Under the pieces are notes generated by a model, which did no database searches, had not been told where the DNA came from, and saw nothing but the letters and a program-made list of their open reading frames with translations. From Sphingopyxis sp. JAI108 (GTDB lineage Bacteria > Pseudomonadota > Alphaproteobacteria > Sphingomonadales > Sphingomonadaceae), in contig NZ_JACCCJ010000001.1 of the NCBI RefSeq assembly GCF_013410105.1, forward strand, positions 558,001-622,000: 64,000 bases of DNA, given 5' to 3'. Both the position numbers and the translations under genes were made by a program. Positions within the stretch are counted from its first letter, which is position 1; each line of letters opens with the position of its first letter. Shown in pieces: positions 50,851 through 59,225 of this stretch.

Positions 50851-51084
50851 ATGACCGACCAACTGCCGCCTCCCCCGCCCGAAGAGGAAGAAAATGAAGT
50901 GCTGCGCGCCGCGCGCGAGCGGCGACAGCAAAAGGAAGCGGCCGATGCCTCCGAGGCGGCCGACAAGGAAGCGGCAAAGGGTAAGCGCGCCGGCTGGAAA
51001 ACCGCCGCCGCGGCGGGCCTCGGCATCGGGTCGGCGGCGGTGATCGCCGCGCTGCTCTATGCGAACCGCGACAAGATCAGGTAG
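50851..51084 (+). CDS. Small membrane-anchored hypothetical protein
   Basis: The 77-residue product begins with proline and glutamate runs (MTDQLPPPPPEEEENE) and continues with a charged helix (VLRAARERRQQKEAADASEA). One C-terminal membrane segment (TAAAAGLGIGSAAVIAALLY) with short basic end residues closes it. This is a tail-anchored layout: the acidic, then helical part would face the cytoplasm. It starts 21 bases after ald and may be co-transcribed. I recognise no family. Confidence 0.75.
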   Translation: MTDQLPPPPPEEEENEVLRAARERRQQKEAADASEAADKEAAKGKRAGWKTAAAAGLGIGSAAVIAALLYANRDKIR

Positions 51085-51139
51085 CGCCAGCTAACGGCCG
51101 CGTTGGGGCGGTTGGGCAGGTGCATTATTTCGGCCTGAG

Positions 51140-51172
51140 TGGCGGCTTTGGGGTGGGTTGCTGCCATTCCCC
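51140..51172. repeat. Short hairpin repeat, family C, copy 2
   Basis: TGGCGGCTTTGGGGTGGG (51140-51157) is identical to 25971-25988 and is followed by TTGCTGCCATTCC, whose GCTGCCA can pair with TGGCGGC allowing one G-U pair. Confidence 0.6.
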
Positions 51173-51177
51173 ACAGT

Positions 51178-51256
51178 CGTCATTCCCGCGAAAGCGGGAA
51201 CCCAGAGCGTGCGTCGGCTGATCCCGCACTCGGTTCCCGCTTTCGCGGGAATGACG
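51178..51256. repeat. Long inverted repeat, family B
   Basis: A perfect 25-bp inverted repeat (arms at 51178-51202 and 51232-51256, beginning CGTCATTCCCGCGAAAGC) surrounds a 29-base centre. Each arm contains its own small hairpin, CCCGC-GAAA-GCGGG. The ends resemble those of family A (GTCATT...AATGAC) but the inside differs. Confidence 0.88.
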
Positions 51257-51473
51257 AGTTAATGAGACACCAAGCGCCGCTTTTCGGTCGTTCTCAATCT
51301 GTCGTAACCGTTCCCTATTCCGCTAAAGTGAACGGCTCGGGAGATTGTTTTCCTCTACCGCAGACGAGTCATTCGGCCTTTCTCCATCCCGCTCGAATTT
51401 CTGAATTGCAAATGACTCGCAATAACATATAAACCCGCCGACGTTGCGCCGACGCGCGTTGGAAAGGGAATCG

Positions 51474-51932
51474 ATGTACGCCTTTGTCGACCGGCCGGTG
51501 GAAAGCCTCTGCAACAGCGGGCGTTTTCTGCTCTGGGCGATGCGGGGATGGGTTGCGGCGGCCGCGCGCGGGCGGTGCCCGCCGCAGACGCTGCACCGGG
51601 GCTTCACTTCGGTGAACGCGGCGGGCGCGTTGCCCGATTTTCACGTCGCGATGGCGTTGATCGGCGGCGATGCCGTCGAAACGCTCGTCCTGGCGCCGAT
51701 GCCGTGCCTCCAGATTTCAGAGGATGAAGCAATTCTGCTTGGACTCTGGCGCGATATTTCGCTTGGGGGCGTGACAAATGCCCGCGCGACGCTGGCCTTG
51801 CTGGCCGAGGGAGACAGCGTCGGTCCGATCGCAAAGGCGATGGGCGCCGCGGTCGACAGGTTGGTCGCGGCGGGTTTCGATATGCCGGCCCTCGCGGCCG
51901 GCGCCATGACACATCAGGAAAGTCCAAAGTGA
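51474..51932 (+). CDS. Hypothetical protein coupled to ferredoxin-NADP reductase
   Basis: The 152-residue product has no signal peptide. Motifs seen are RFLLWAMRGWVAAAARGRCP, QISEDEAILLGLWRDISLGG and ATLALLAEGDSVGPIAKAMG, which suggest an all-helical cytoplasmic protein. Two cysteines (about residues 13 and 35) and a third near 75 are present but not in a metal motif. The stop overlaps the reductase start as ATGA, and GGAAAGGGA lies before ATG 51474. It resembles unnamed proteins of sphingomonads; a link to the reductase is inferred from coupling only. Confidence 0.75.
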   Translation: MYAFVDRPVESLCNSGRFLLWAMRGWVAAAARGRCPPQTLHRGFTSVNAAGALPDFHVAMALIGGDAVETLVLAPMPCLQISEDEAILLGLWRDISLGGVTNARATLALLAEGDSVGPIAKAMGAAVDRLVAAGFDMPALAAGAMTHQESPK

Positions 51933-52747
51933 TGAGTGACCGTATTGCCGAAGCTGCCAAGCTGGCCCCCTCCGCCTCGCTGACCGTCGAGGAAGTGCGT
52001 TCGGTGCGCCACTGGAACGAGCATCTGTTCAGCTTCACGATCACCCGCCCGCCTAGCTTCCGCTTCCGTTCGGGTGAGTTCGTGGTGATTGGCCTGCCCG
52101 GCGAAGGCCGCCCGCTGTTGCGCGCTTATTCGATCGCCAGCCCTGCTTATGCCGACGAGCTTGAGTTCCTCTCGATCAAGGTGCCCGACGGCCCGTTGAC
52201 CTCGCGGCTGCAGAAGATCCAGCCGGGCGATCCCGTCTATCTCGGGCGCAAGCCGACGGGGACGCTTGTCGCCGACGCGCTGCTGCCCGGACAGCGGCTG
52301 TTCCTGCTGTCGACCGGCACCGGCCTCGCCCCCTTCCTCAGCCTCGCGCGCGATCCCGACATCTACGAACGGTTCAGCCAGATCCAGCTCGTCCATTGCG
52401 TGCGGCAGATCAGCGACCTCGCGTTCCGCGACGAACTCGAAAGCCAGCTCGCGGGCGATCCGCTGGTGCAGGACCAGGCGTTGCTGCAATTCCATTACCT
52501 CCCGACGGTGACGCGCGAACCCTTCCGCACCACGGGACGCATCGACGCGCTGATCGAGGACGGGTCGCTCTTCGGCCATCCGCTGACCGGCCCCACGCAT
52601 TTCGACCCGGCGACCGACCGCATCATGATGTGCGGCAGCATGGCGATGATCCGCGACCTCGAAGCGCGCTTCGAGGCGCTTGGCTTCAAGGAAGGATCGA
52701 ACGCCGCGCCCGGCGACTTCGTGATCGAGCGCGCGTTCGTGGGTTAG
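51932..52747 (+). CDS. fpr: Ferredoxin-NADP(+) reductase
   Basis: The 271-residue flavoprotein moves electrons between NADPH and ferredoxin or flavodoxin. The FAD motif RAYSIASPAY lies at about 67-76, followed by the LEFLSIKVPDGPLTSRLQ segment. The NADP-binding GTGLAPFLSLARDP sequence and a late MMCGSMAMIRDLEARF patch precede the C-terminal VIERAFVG, as in bacterial-type FNR. ATG 51932 overlaps the previous stop; a GTG one codon earlier is possible. Confidence 0.94.
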   Translation: MSDRIAEAAKLAPSASLTVEEVRSVRHWNEHLFSFTITRPPSFRFRSGEFVVIGLPGEGRPLLRAYSIASPAYADELEFLSIKVPDGPLTSRLQKIQPGDPVYLGRKPTGTLVADALLPGQRLFLLSTGTGLAPFLSLARDPDIYERFSQIQLVHCVRQISDLAFRDELESQLAGDPLVQDQALLQFHYLPTVTREPFRTTGRIDALIEDGSLFGHPLTGPTHFDPATDRIMMCGSMAMIRDLEARFEALGFKEGSNAAPGDFVIERAFVG

Positions 52748-52759
52748 CGTCCCTCAATC

Positions 52760-52843
52760 GTCATTGCGAGAAGCCGAAGGCGATGCGGCAATCCAGGGGC
52801 GGTATAAGCTCGCTCTGGATTGCTTCGCCGCGCTCGCAACGAC
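52760..52843. repeat. Dispersed palindromic repeat, family A, copy 3
   Basis: GTCATTGCGAG at 52760 and CTCGCAACGAC ending 52843 form the ends with one mismatch. The centre keeps GCCGAAGGCGATGCGGCAATC on the left (21 bases in total, of which the first part is shared with copy 2) and GGATTGCTTCGC on the right. Confidence 0.8.
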
Positions 52844-52863
52844 GAATGATACCGAAGGCTGGA

Positions 52864-53170
52864 TCAAGGTTTATCCGCATAGGCCTTCACCAGGTCGAAC
52901 ATATAGTCGCGCCCGACATAGACCGAGCGCACTTCCATGCGTTCGTCGAGGCCGTGCGCGCCGTTGCCGTCGGGGTCTCCCCACATACCGGGAATGCCAT
53001 AGGTCGGGATGCCGACCGCGCCGAGGAAGGTCGCGTCGGTATAGCCATTGGCCATCGACGGGATCACCTTCAGCCCCGGCCAATATGTGTCGACGAGCGT
53101 CTGCATCGGGCCGATGATCTTGGGGTCGAGCGGCGGCGCGGGCGGCGCGGGGCGCTTGGGCGGGGCACAG
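52864..53170 (-). pseudogene. M20-family peptidase remnant (C-terminal ~100 codons only)
   Basis: The frame encodes the tail of an M20 dipeptidase/carboxypeptidase: APPAPPLDPKIIGP, then WPGLKVIPSMANGYTDATF, IPTYGIPGMWGDPDGNGAHG and LDERMEVRSVYVGRDYMFD, with the conserved metal-binding His of the AHGLDER motif. Family members are about 450-480 residues; the catalytic domain and start are absent. An in-frame TGA stands at about 53182-53184. No matching 5' part exists nearby, so this is a truncated gene, probably from a deletion that removed the upstream region. Confidence 0.8.
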
Positions 53171-53251
53171 CATCGAATCGATCAAGGACGAGCCCTTGCG
53201 CGGCGAAGGGCTTTCGCGCAATCGGGGGATGAGTGGAGAGGAGCCGTGACC

Positions 53252-53878
53252 ATGTTTGACGACGAGCCGCCGGGGCCGGTGGCGCGGGCGGTGCGCCGCC
53301 TTTTGCTCCTCTTATACCGGATGCGCGGCTGGAAGGCCGAGGGCGCCGTGCCCGAACCGCGGCGCTTCGTCCTGATCGCCGCGCCGCACACGAGCAACTG
53401 GGATTTCGTCAATTTCCTCGGGCTTGCCGCCGACCTCGGCATCCGTCCGCATTTCATGGGCAAATTGTCGCTGTTCCGCTGGCCGATCGGCGGCTTCATG
53501 AAACAGATGGGCGGCATCCCGGTCGATCGTCGCGGCGGCACCAATGTCGTACAGCAGATGGCGGGCGAATTCGCACGCCGCGCAGAGTTCATCCTGACCG
53601 TCGCGCCCGAAGGAACGCGCGGCAAGACGAAGAAATGGCGCACCGGTTTCTACCAGATCGCGCTCGCGGCCAAAGTCCCGCTTGTCGTCGGGGTGATGGA
53701 TTATGGCAAGAAAAGCGGCGGTCTCGGTCCGCTGATCTGGCCGACAGGAGACTTCCGCGCCGACATGCTGAAGGTGCTGGAAACCTATAAAAATTGCATT
53801 CCGAAATTCCCCGAGCGTGCAGTGCGCTCGATCGATGATATAGTCGGCGCCGATGAGGAACCGGACACGCGCGCATGA
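53252..53878 (+). CDS. Lysophospholipid acyltransferase-like protein
   Basis: The 208-residue product resembles 1-acyl-glycerol-3-phosphate acyltransferases. The HX4D-type block is APHTSNWDF (His about residue 46), followed by [19 protein letters not shown] and the substrate motif TVAPEGTRG. It probably acylates a membrane lipid at the inner membrane. ATG 53252 has GAGAGGAG upstream. Its stop overlaps the next gene (ATGA). The gene begins about 80 bases past the M20 remnant, at what looks like a deletion junction. Confidence 0.88.
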   Translation: MFDDEPPGPVARAVRRLLLLLYRMRGWKAEGAVPEPRRFVLIAAPHTSNWDFVNFLGLAADLGIRPHFMGKLSLFRWPIGGFMKQMGGIPVDRRGGTNVVQQMAGEFARRAEFILTVAPEGTRGKTKKWRTGFYQIALAAKVPLVVGVMDYGKKSGGLGPLIWPTGDFRADMLKVLETYKNCIPKFPERAVRSIDDIVGADEEPDTRA

Positions 53879-54690
53879 CTGATGCAATCTTGCTTCTGGC
53901 GATCAATTTTGCCGGGCTGCTCGCGGTGATCCTGTTCCTGTGGGGCGTCGCGGTGACGATCCGCGACGTGTCGTTCATCGACGCTTTCTGGGCCTTCGGC
54001 ATGGTGCTGCTCGCATGGGGGACAGCATGGCAGACGGGGGTCGGGGCGCCCCATGCCAAATTGCTCCTTGGCCTCACGACGCTGTGGGGACTGCGGCTTG
54101 CGATCCACCTGGCGATCCGCTGGGCGCGCGACGGCGAGGACCTGCGCTACAGGAAAATTCTCGCGCACAGGATGGAGAAGCACAAGTGGAGCTGGGCGAA
54201 AGCCGCGCTGCTTACCGTCTTCCTGACGCAGGCGCCATTGCTGTTCCTCACCTGCCTGCCCGCGCAGATCGGCATCTGGGCGGGCGCGAACGCCCCGCAA
54301 GACATCGGCGTCTTCGGATGGCTGGGCGCCGCGGCGGCGCTGGCCGGCATCGCGTTCGAAAGCATCGGCGACGCGCAGCTCGACGTGTTCCGCAAGAATC
54401 CGGCGAACAAGGGCAGGGTGCTCGACACCGGCCTGTGGCGCTACACACGCCATCCGAATTATTTCGGCGACGCACTGACCTGGTGGGGCATCTGGCTCGT
54501 CGTGCTCGACCTCGGTTGGGGCCCCGCGCTCGCGAGCGTGATCGGGCCGGTCTTCCTGACCTTCACCCTCACGCGGTGGTCGGGCAAGGCGCTGCTCGAA
54601 AAGGGGCTGCACAAGACGCGGCCGGACTATGCCGCTTATGTCAAACGCACCTCGGGCTTCATTCCATGGCCGCCAAAGACCAAGGCCTAG
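53875..54690 (+). CDS. DUF1295 membrane protein (steroid 5-alpha-reductase-like fold)
   Basis: The 271-residue product has about six or seven hydrophobic helices. It ends with the conserved [19 protein letters not shown] motif and the later [14 protein letters not shown] ending. This pattern is shared by DUF1295 proteins and related membrane methyltransferases and reductases. The real reaction is unknown. It overlaps the acyltransferase gene by four bases and the following gene by 25 bases, forming a compact three-gene unit. Confidence 0.88.
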   Translation: MTDAILLLAINFAGLLAVILFLWGVAVTIRDVSFIDAFWAFGMVLLAWGTAWQTGVGAPHAKLLLGLTTLWGLRLAIHLAIRWARDGEDLRYRKILAHRMEKHKWSWAKAALLTVFLTQAPLLFLTCLPAQIGIWAGANAPQDIGVFGWLGAAAALAGIAFESIGDAQLDVFRKNPANKGRVLDTGLWRYTRHPNYFGDALTWWGIWLVVLDLGWGPALASVIGPVFLTFTLTRWSGKALLEKGLHKTRPDYAAYVKRTSGFIPWPPKTKA

Positions 54691-55070
54691 GCGGCGACGA
54701 ACGCCCGGCCGACGCGTCGGCGCTCGGCGACGCAGTGCGGATCCGTACGATCCTGATCGATGCGGCGCGCGCGGCGCGCAGCGTCAGCTATTCCGAACTG
54801 CTCGGCGACCTCGGCTTCCGTTTCACCCGGCCCAAGATGCGCGCGGTGTGCAGGACGCTCGAGGAGGTAGACCGGCTTTCCGCACTCGAGGGCGAACCCG
54901 ACCTTGCGGTGCTGGTCGTACGCGAGTCCGACCGCCTGCCGGGGCAAGGCTGGTGGGTCGGCGGCACCGCGCTGCTCCTCGGCTATGACGGGCCGTGGGA
55001 GGGCGCCGCGGCGGCGCGCTTCATTCGCGAGCAGCAGCAGGCGGTGTTCGATTATTGGGCGGAGCGATAG
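54666..55070 (+). CDS. Hypothetical protein, possible winged-helix fold
   Basis: The 134-residue product shows [39 protein letters not shown] and [16 protein letters not shown], then [20 protein letters not shown]. The middle part looks like a winged-helix DNA-binding region similar in feel to alkyltransferase-like proteins, but the PCHR active site of those enzymes is absent. The protein is probably cytoplasmic. The start ATG 54666 lies inside the DUF1295 gene. Function unknown; conserved hypothetical is the most I can claim. Confidence 0.7.
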   Translation: MAAKDQGLGGDERPADASALGDAVRIRTILIDAARAARSVSYSELLGDLGFRFTRPKMRAVCRTLEEVDRLSALEGEPDLAVLVVRESDRLPGQGWWVGGTALLLGYDGPWEGAAAARFIREQQQAVFDYWAER

Positions 55071-55078
55071 GGAGCCCT

Positions 55079-56149
55079 TCAGTCCCCGGCGAAACCGTGC
55101 GCCGCCAGCCAGCTCGCCAGCAGCGCGAAATATTCGGGCGAATCGGGCCGCTCGGTGCCGTCGTGCTTGGGATCGAGCGACGTCTCGAGGTCCGCCGACA
55201 TCTGCATCGCGTGATCGGCGCCCGCGATCACATGGGCATCCATATTGGGCATCTGCGGTGCGATGGCTTTCAGGCGCCTAGCCGAATCGGCGACCGGCAC
55301 GACCGCATCGTCGGCGCCATAGAGGATGAGCGTCGGCACCGTGACTGCCTTCAGATTGACCAGCGGATCATTTTCGATCTCCTTGCGCCAGCCCGATACT
55401 TCGCGGTCGCGGAAGGTTTCGCCCATGTATAGATATTTGAACCACGGCTTGGTCTTGATCGCGTCGAGCTTCGCCTGCGCCTCGGCGCGGCTTACCGTGC
55501 CGCGCATATAATCGTCGACCGCCTTGCGCGCCGCGACCATCTGGTCGATGTCGGCCTGTGAATAGCCATTGGCCTTCAAATGGTTCGTCGAGGAAAAGAT
55601 CATCTGGACGTCGGCGGTGACGACCGGCGCCGACACCGCGACGACAAACGCGATGTCGGGGCTCCGCGACGCGGCGAGCGGCGAAATCCAGCCGCCCTGG
55701 CTCAGCCCCCAGGTGCCGATGCGCCGCGGATCAATGCGCGGGTCGGTTTTCAGATGCTTGACGGCGGCGATCGCGTCGTCGGCGAGGATCGTGAAATTGC
55801 CCCCGGCATCCTGCGTACCCGACTGCCCCGATCCGCGCCGGTCGTATGTGAAGACGGCGATGCCCAGCGCCGGCAAAATGGTCTTGAGATGATCGTAGAG
55901 CGACGCGGCGCGCAGCGGCGACGAGGCGCTGTGCGTCACGACGACCGCTGCGACCGGCTGGCCGCTGCGCGGCATATGGAGCGTACCGGAAAGCTCGACG
56001 TCCCCGTTTGCGAACTTGCGGTCCTCCACCACAACCTCGGTCGTCGCGGGCGCGCTCCACGGAAGGGGGGGCGCCTTCTCCGCCGCTGCAGCCGGATGCA
56101 GCGAACCGAAGGCTGCCATGAATGCGAAACAGATGGTTGCGGGTCGCAT
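55079..56149 (-). CDS. Exported alpha/beta hydrolase
   Basis: The 356-residue product has a signal peptide (ICFAFMAAFGSLHPAAAA) and an alpha/beta-hydrolase fold. It shows the oxyanion region VVVTHSASSPLR, FTYDRRGSGQSG, the nucleophile elbow GLSQGGW (Ser at about 170), a YGADDAVVPVADS acid region and AGADHAMQM with the catalytic His. It resembles periplasmic esterase or peptidase-type hydrolases of the dienelactone-hydrolase-like group; the substrate is unknown. It is convergent with the 54666 gene, with eight bases between the stops. Confidence 0.9.
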   Translation of the reverse strand: MRPATICFAFMAAFGSLHPAAAAEKAPPLPWSAPATTEVVVEDRKFANGDVELSGTLHMPRSGQPVAAVVVTHSASSPLRAASLYDHLKTILPALGIAVFTYDRRGSGQSGTQDAGGNFTILADDAIAAVKHLKTDPRIDPRRIGTWGLSQGGWISPLAASRSPDIAFVVAVSAPVVTADVQMIFSSTNHLKANGYSQADIDQMVAARKAVDDYMRGTVSRAEAQAKLDAIKTKPWFKYLYMGETFRDREVSGWRKEIENDPLVNLKAVTVPTLILYGADDAVVPVADSARRLKAIAPQMPNMDAHVIAGADHAMQMSADLETSLDPKHDGTERPDSPEYFALLASWLAAHGFAGD

Positions 56150-56310
56150 AGGTTCTCCAGGAACAGTCCACCGGTCGGACGCCGGCGGGAAAAGGCGGAA
56201 TCAATCGGCCTTCTGGCATTGGCGCCAGTGAAGGACAATCGGTCGTCGGCGAACGTTCGATTGCCGCTGGCGAATGCCGATTCGTCCCGAACCCCTGCTA
56301 CGCGACGCTG

Positions 56311-57240
56311 CTATTTCTTGAGCCCGATCTCGCGCAGCCGCTCCTGCAGATAGTCATCGGCGGTGATCGGGGTTGGATAGAGGTTCGGGTGCGCGGCGTC
56401 GATGCAGCTTGCGAGCGTTTCGATTGGATAATCCGAGCGGAAATGCAGGAAAAACGGCATCGAATAGCGCGCGACGCTCGCGCGGCCCGCGTCGGGGTTG
56501 CGGACGCGGTGCGTCGTCGAGGGCAGGCGGTTGTTGGTGAGCCGCTGCAGCATGTCGCCGACATTGACCGCCATCGCGCCCGGCGGCGGCGAGACGGGAA
56601 GCCAGCTGCCGTCCTTGTCGAGGATTTCAAGGCCGGCTTCCTCGGCGCCGAGCAGCAGGGTGATCGTGTTGATATCCTCATGCGCCTCGGCGCGGATGCC
56701 CTTTGCGGGGGCTTCGACCGGCGGATAGTGGAGCAGGCGCATCACGCTGTTGCCGTCCTTCACCGTGTCGTCGAAGAAATCGGAGGCGAGGCCGAGGTAG
56801 CGCGCGATTCCCGACAGCAGGCGTCCGCCGACGCGGTCGAACTCGGCGAAGAGCTTGTCATAGGCGGCGCGGAAGCCTTCGACTTCCTTGGGCCAGACAT
56901 TGTTCGGCTGCTGCGCGGCGAGGGGGTGGCCTTCGGGCAGGTCGCGGCCGACGTGCCAGAATTCCTTGAGGTCGACCTCTTTCGCGCCCTTGGCGATTTC
57001 GGTGCCGAAAGGCGTATAGCCGCGCGCGCCGCCGCCGCCTGCGATATGATAGGCGCGCTTCACCTCTTCGGGCAGCGCGAAAAATTCCTTCGCCTTCGTC
57101 CAGGCTTCGTCGATCAGGTCGGGATCGATGCCGTGATCGGTGATCATCGCAAAGCCGAAGCGTTCGAACGAGGCGCCGAAATCCTTTGCGAACTGGTCGG
57201 CGGGAAGCGACATGGAAATGACAGGAACGGCAGCGGTCAT
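56311..57240 (-). CDS. 2-oxoglutarate/Fe(II)-dependent oxygenase (IPNS-like)
   Basis: The 309-residue product belongs to the isopenicillin-N-synthase-like dioxygenases. The N-terminal DIOX domain contains FGFAMITDHGIDPDLI and RGYTPFGTEIAKG. The C-terminal iron site is AHEDINTITLLLG (His and Asp) and STTHRVRNP (second His), followed by VARYSMPFFLH with an Arg likely to bind 2-oxoglutarate. ATG 57240 was preferred, though an ATG five codons earlier is possible. The substrate is not evident from context. Confidence 0.9.
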   Translation of the reverse strand: MTAAVPVISMSLPADQFAKDFGASFERFGFAMITDHGIDPDLIDEAWTKAKEFFALPEEVKRAYHIAGGGGARGYTPFGTEIAKGAKEVDLKEFWHVGRDLPEGHPLAAQQPNNVWPKEVEGFRAAYDKLFAEFDRVGGRLLSGIARYLGLASDFFDDTVKDGNSVMRLLHYPPVEAPAKGIRAEAHEDINTITLLLGAEEAGLEILDKDGSWLPVSPPPGAMAVNVGDMLQRLTNNRLPSTTHRVRNPDAGRASVARYSMPFFLHFRSDYPIETLASCIDAAHPNLYPTPITADDYLQERLREIGLKK

Positions 57241-57371
57241 GCGAGGTAAGTCCATTCGATAAGCGGCGCCGCCATGGGCGCGTGATGAGTCGCGATTTAG
57301 GCGCTGCGCCGCGAGGGTTAAAGGGAAAAAGGCGGTTCCGCCCCGCGCGCGGTTCGGCTAAGCCCGCCGCC

Positions 57372-57797
57372 ATGGCAAAGCAATATTGGTTGATGAAATC
57401 CGAACCCGACGCCTATGCGTGGGAGCAACTCGTCAAGGACGGCACCGGCATCTGGGATGGGGTGCGCAACCACACCGCCAAGCTCAACATGATGGCGATG
57501 AAGAAGGGTGACGAGGCGCTCTTCTATCACAGCAATATCGGCAAGGAATGCGTCGGGATCATGGAGATCGTCGAGGAGTCGTTCCCCGACCCGACCGCCG
57601 ACGAGGGCTCGCCCTGGGTCGTGGTGCGCGTCGCGCCGGTGCGCGCGCTCGCCCATCCGGTCACGCTCGCGGCGATCAAGGCCGATCCCAAGCTTGCCGA
57701 CATGGACCTGATCCGCCAGTCGCGGCTCTCGGTCGGGCGCGTCACGCCGGCCGAGTGGAAGCATATCCTGAAAAATTCGGAGACGCCCGAGGGCTGA
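57372..57797 (+). CDS. EVE-domain protein
   Basis: The 141-residue product is a single EVE (PUA-like) domain. It begins with YWLMKSEPDAYAWEQLVKDG, continues with WDGVRNHTAKLNMMAMKKGD and FYHSNIGKECVGIMEI, and ends with LIRQSRLSVGRVTPAEW. EVE domains bind modified bases in DNA or RNA; the human homologue is THYN1. It is cytoplasmic and monocistronic here, convergent with the PilZ gene. The ATG was chosen because the domain begins directly after it. Confidence 0.93.
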   Translation: MAKQYWLMKSEPDAYAWEQLVKDGTGIWDGVRNHTAKLNMMAMKKGDEALFYHSNIGKECVGIMEIVEESFPDPTADEGSPWVVVRVAPVRALAHPVTLAAIKADPKLADMDLIRQSRLSVGRVTPAEWKHILKNSETPEG

Positions 57798-57802
57798 CCC
57801 CG

Positions 57803-58153
57803 CTACTCGCCGCGTAGCTTCGCCTGCAGATGCTGTGCGACCGACACATGGAGCGGGTGGACGAACTCGCATCCGTAATTATTGCCGTCGGCGCGGCGGA
57901 CGATCGCTTCCAGGGGATTGAGCCCGGGCAAGTTCACCCAGATATGCTTGCCGATCTGCGGCCGGAACGAGGTCACCATGCGAAAGCCGGTCGACGAGAG
58001 GTCGAACAATTCGACGTCGAAGGGGTTGAGCCCCGGTTCGCGAAAACGCGCGCGTGCGGTCACAGGCGCGCGCTCGGCGCCGCGTGCTGCCTTGGGCGCC
58101 TTCTTGGTTTCGATGGTGTGATTTCCCAACACGGATACGGTCCCTGATTTCAT
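57803..58153 (-). CDS. PilZ-domain protein
   Basis: The 116-residue product is a stand-alone PilZ domain, a common receptor of cyclic di-GMP. The RARFREPGLNPF segment supplies part of the usual arginine motif, and ELFDLSSTGFRM matches the D-x-S-x-x-G motif. GKHIWVNLPGLNPLEAIVRR and YGCEFVHPLHVS complete the barrel. The first arginine pair looks less regular than in classical PilZ (RxxxR), so binding should be tested. It is convergent with the EVE gene. Confidence 0.88.
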   Translation of the reverse strand: MKSGTVSVLGNHTIETKKAPKAARGAERAPVTARARFREPGLNPFDVELFDLSSTGFRMVTSFRPQIGKHIWVNLPGLNPLEAIVRRADGNNYGCEFVHPLHVSVAQHLQAKLRGE

Positions 58154-58219
58154 TCCTGGTCGGGATGATTTTAGGGCGTCACTGGTTAGCGCAACGTGAA
58201 GCGATATGGTGAAGTTCGC

Positions 58220-58810
58220 CTATACCGGAGGCGCGTCGCCGACGGCCATCAGCTGGCTGGGAAACGGGACCGCGAGCGCCACCGCGGCGCGCCACTCGCC
58301 GCTAAGCCAGGTCGCGTGATCCTCGCGATGCAGGATCACCGGCATCCCCTTCGGCTGGTGATGCGCGACCAGCCGGTTCGCCTCGGTCGCGAGCATAGCA
58401 AAGCACGGCCAGTCCTCGCCCTGCCGCATGACGCCGGCAAAGGCGAAGACCGGCTGCGACGGAACGGAGAACCAGTGCTGTCGCCGCGCGCCCTCGCTTC
58501 CCGACCAATAGGCAAAGGCGGTCGCGGGGATCAGGCAGCGCAGTTCGGCATGGCGCAGCGTGCCGATCCAGAAGGGGCTGGTCAGGTTGCGGACGTGGGT
58601 GACGGGCTGCGTGCCCTGCGGCGGGGGCGGCACGCCCCACAGTTTCGGGCGCAGCCAGCGCCGCGATCCGCCGCGCCCGTCGCTGACGATCACCGGCGCG
58701 GGACGCGCGGGCGCGACATAATCGCCCGTCCACGGGTCATTGCCTGCCTCGGCGCCGAGGGCCGCGGCGATCGCGTCGGCGGGCGCGTCGAGGCGATAGA
58801 GGTTGGTCAT
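58220..58810 (-). CDS. SRAP-fold (YedK/HMCES-like) protein lacking catalytic residues
   Basis: SRAP proteins normally form a covalent link to abasic DNA sites through Cys2. The 196-residue product has the family architecture: a start MTNLYRLDAP, a THVRNLTSPFW region, RCLIPATAFAYW, and the C-terminal AHHQPKGMPVILHREDHATWL with the conserved His. However, Cys2 is replaced by Thr, the Asn of the usual N-V-R-N motif by His, and the Glu of the F-x-E motif is missing (FAYW). The gene appears intact. A crosslinking role is therefore doubtful and another function is possible. Confidence 0.85.
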   Translation of the reverse strand: MTNLYRLDAPADAIAAALGAEAGNDPWTGDYVAPARPAPVIVSDGRGGSRRWLRPKLWGVPPPPQGTQPVTHVRNLTSPFWIGTLRHAELRCLIPATAFAYWSGSEGARRQHWFSVPSQPVFAFAGVMRQGEDWPCFAMLATEANRLVAHHQPKGMPVILHREDHATWLSGEWRAAVALAVPFPSQLMAVGDAPPV

Positions 58811-58823
58811 CGCAAGGCGCGCC

Positions 58824-59225
58824 CTAGTCGGTGCTGCGCACCCGCCCGCGCCCGGCCTTGATGCTGCTGCGCGCCTTCTTGCTGTCGATGCGCCGGGCTT
58901 TCGCCGCCTTGCTCGGCCTGGTCTTGATGCGCTTTTCGGGGCGGACGAGCGCGGCATCGACCAGCTCGTTCAGCCGCGCGCGCGCGTCGGCGCGGTTCGC
59001 TTCCTGGGTGCGGAAACTGCGCGCGAGAATGACGAGTTCGCCCGCCGAGGTCATCCTGCTTCCCGCGAGCGCCTTGAGCCGGCGATAGGCGTCGGGCGCA
59101 AGCCCCAGCGCGAAGACATCGACGCGCAGCTGGCACGCGGTCGCGACCTTGTTGACATTCTGGCCGCCCGGTCCCGACCCCGCGAGAAACTTCTCGCTGA
59201 TCGCGCTTTCCGGAATCTCAGCCAC
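58824..59225 (-). CDS. arfB: Peptidyl-tRNA hydrolase ArfB
   Basis: ArfB (YaeJ) rescues stalled ribosomes by releasing peptides through its GGQ motif. The 133-residue product has the catalytic loop GSGPGGQNVNKVAT at about 17-30 and a basic C-terminal tail (IKTRPSKAAKARRIDSKKAR) that binds the mRNA channel. The start is a GTG at 59225, which overlaps the end of the upstream pseudouridine synthase gene by eight bases, so translation is coupled. The size is normal for ArfB rather than a full release factor. Confidence 0.92.
   Translation of the reverse strand: MAEIPESAISEKFLAGSGPGGQNVNKVATACQLRVDVFALGLAPDAYRRLKALAGSRMTSAGELVILARSFRTQEANRADARARLNELVDAALVRPEKRIKTRPSKAAKARRIDSKKARSSIKAGRGRVRSTD

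Larger units (their letters stand above)
51085..51473. other. Intergenic region of 389 bases
   Basis: No gene was found here. The left part carries the family C short repeat at 51140 and the long inverted repeat at 51178-51256; the right part, about 51257-51473, is less GC-rich and probably holds the promoter of the 51474 gene. No -35/-10 pair stands out clearly. Confidence 0.7.

Noticed and set aside
51178..51256. CRISPR-like repeat
   Set aside because: Only one inverted repeat pair with no regularly spaced direct repeats or cas genes; it is a palindromic element.
53165..53247. Small plus-strand gene before the acyltransferase
   Set aside because: The frame SIESIKDEPLRGEG has no start codon context or ribosome binding site; kept only as a possible remnant in the findings.
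58824..59225. Full-length peptide chain release factor
   Set aside because: It has the GGQ motif, but the length of 133 residues and the basic tail fit ArfB, not RF1 or RF2.
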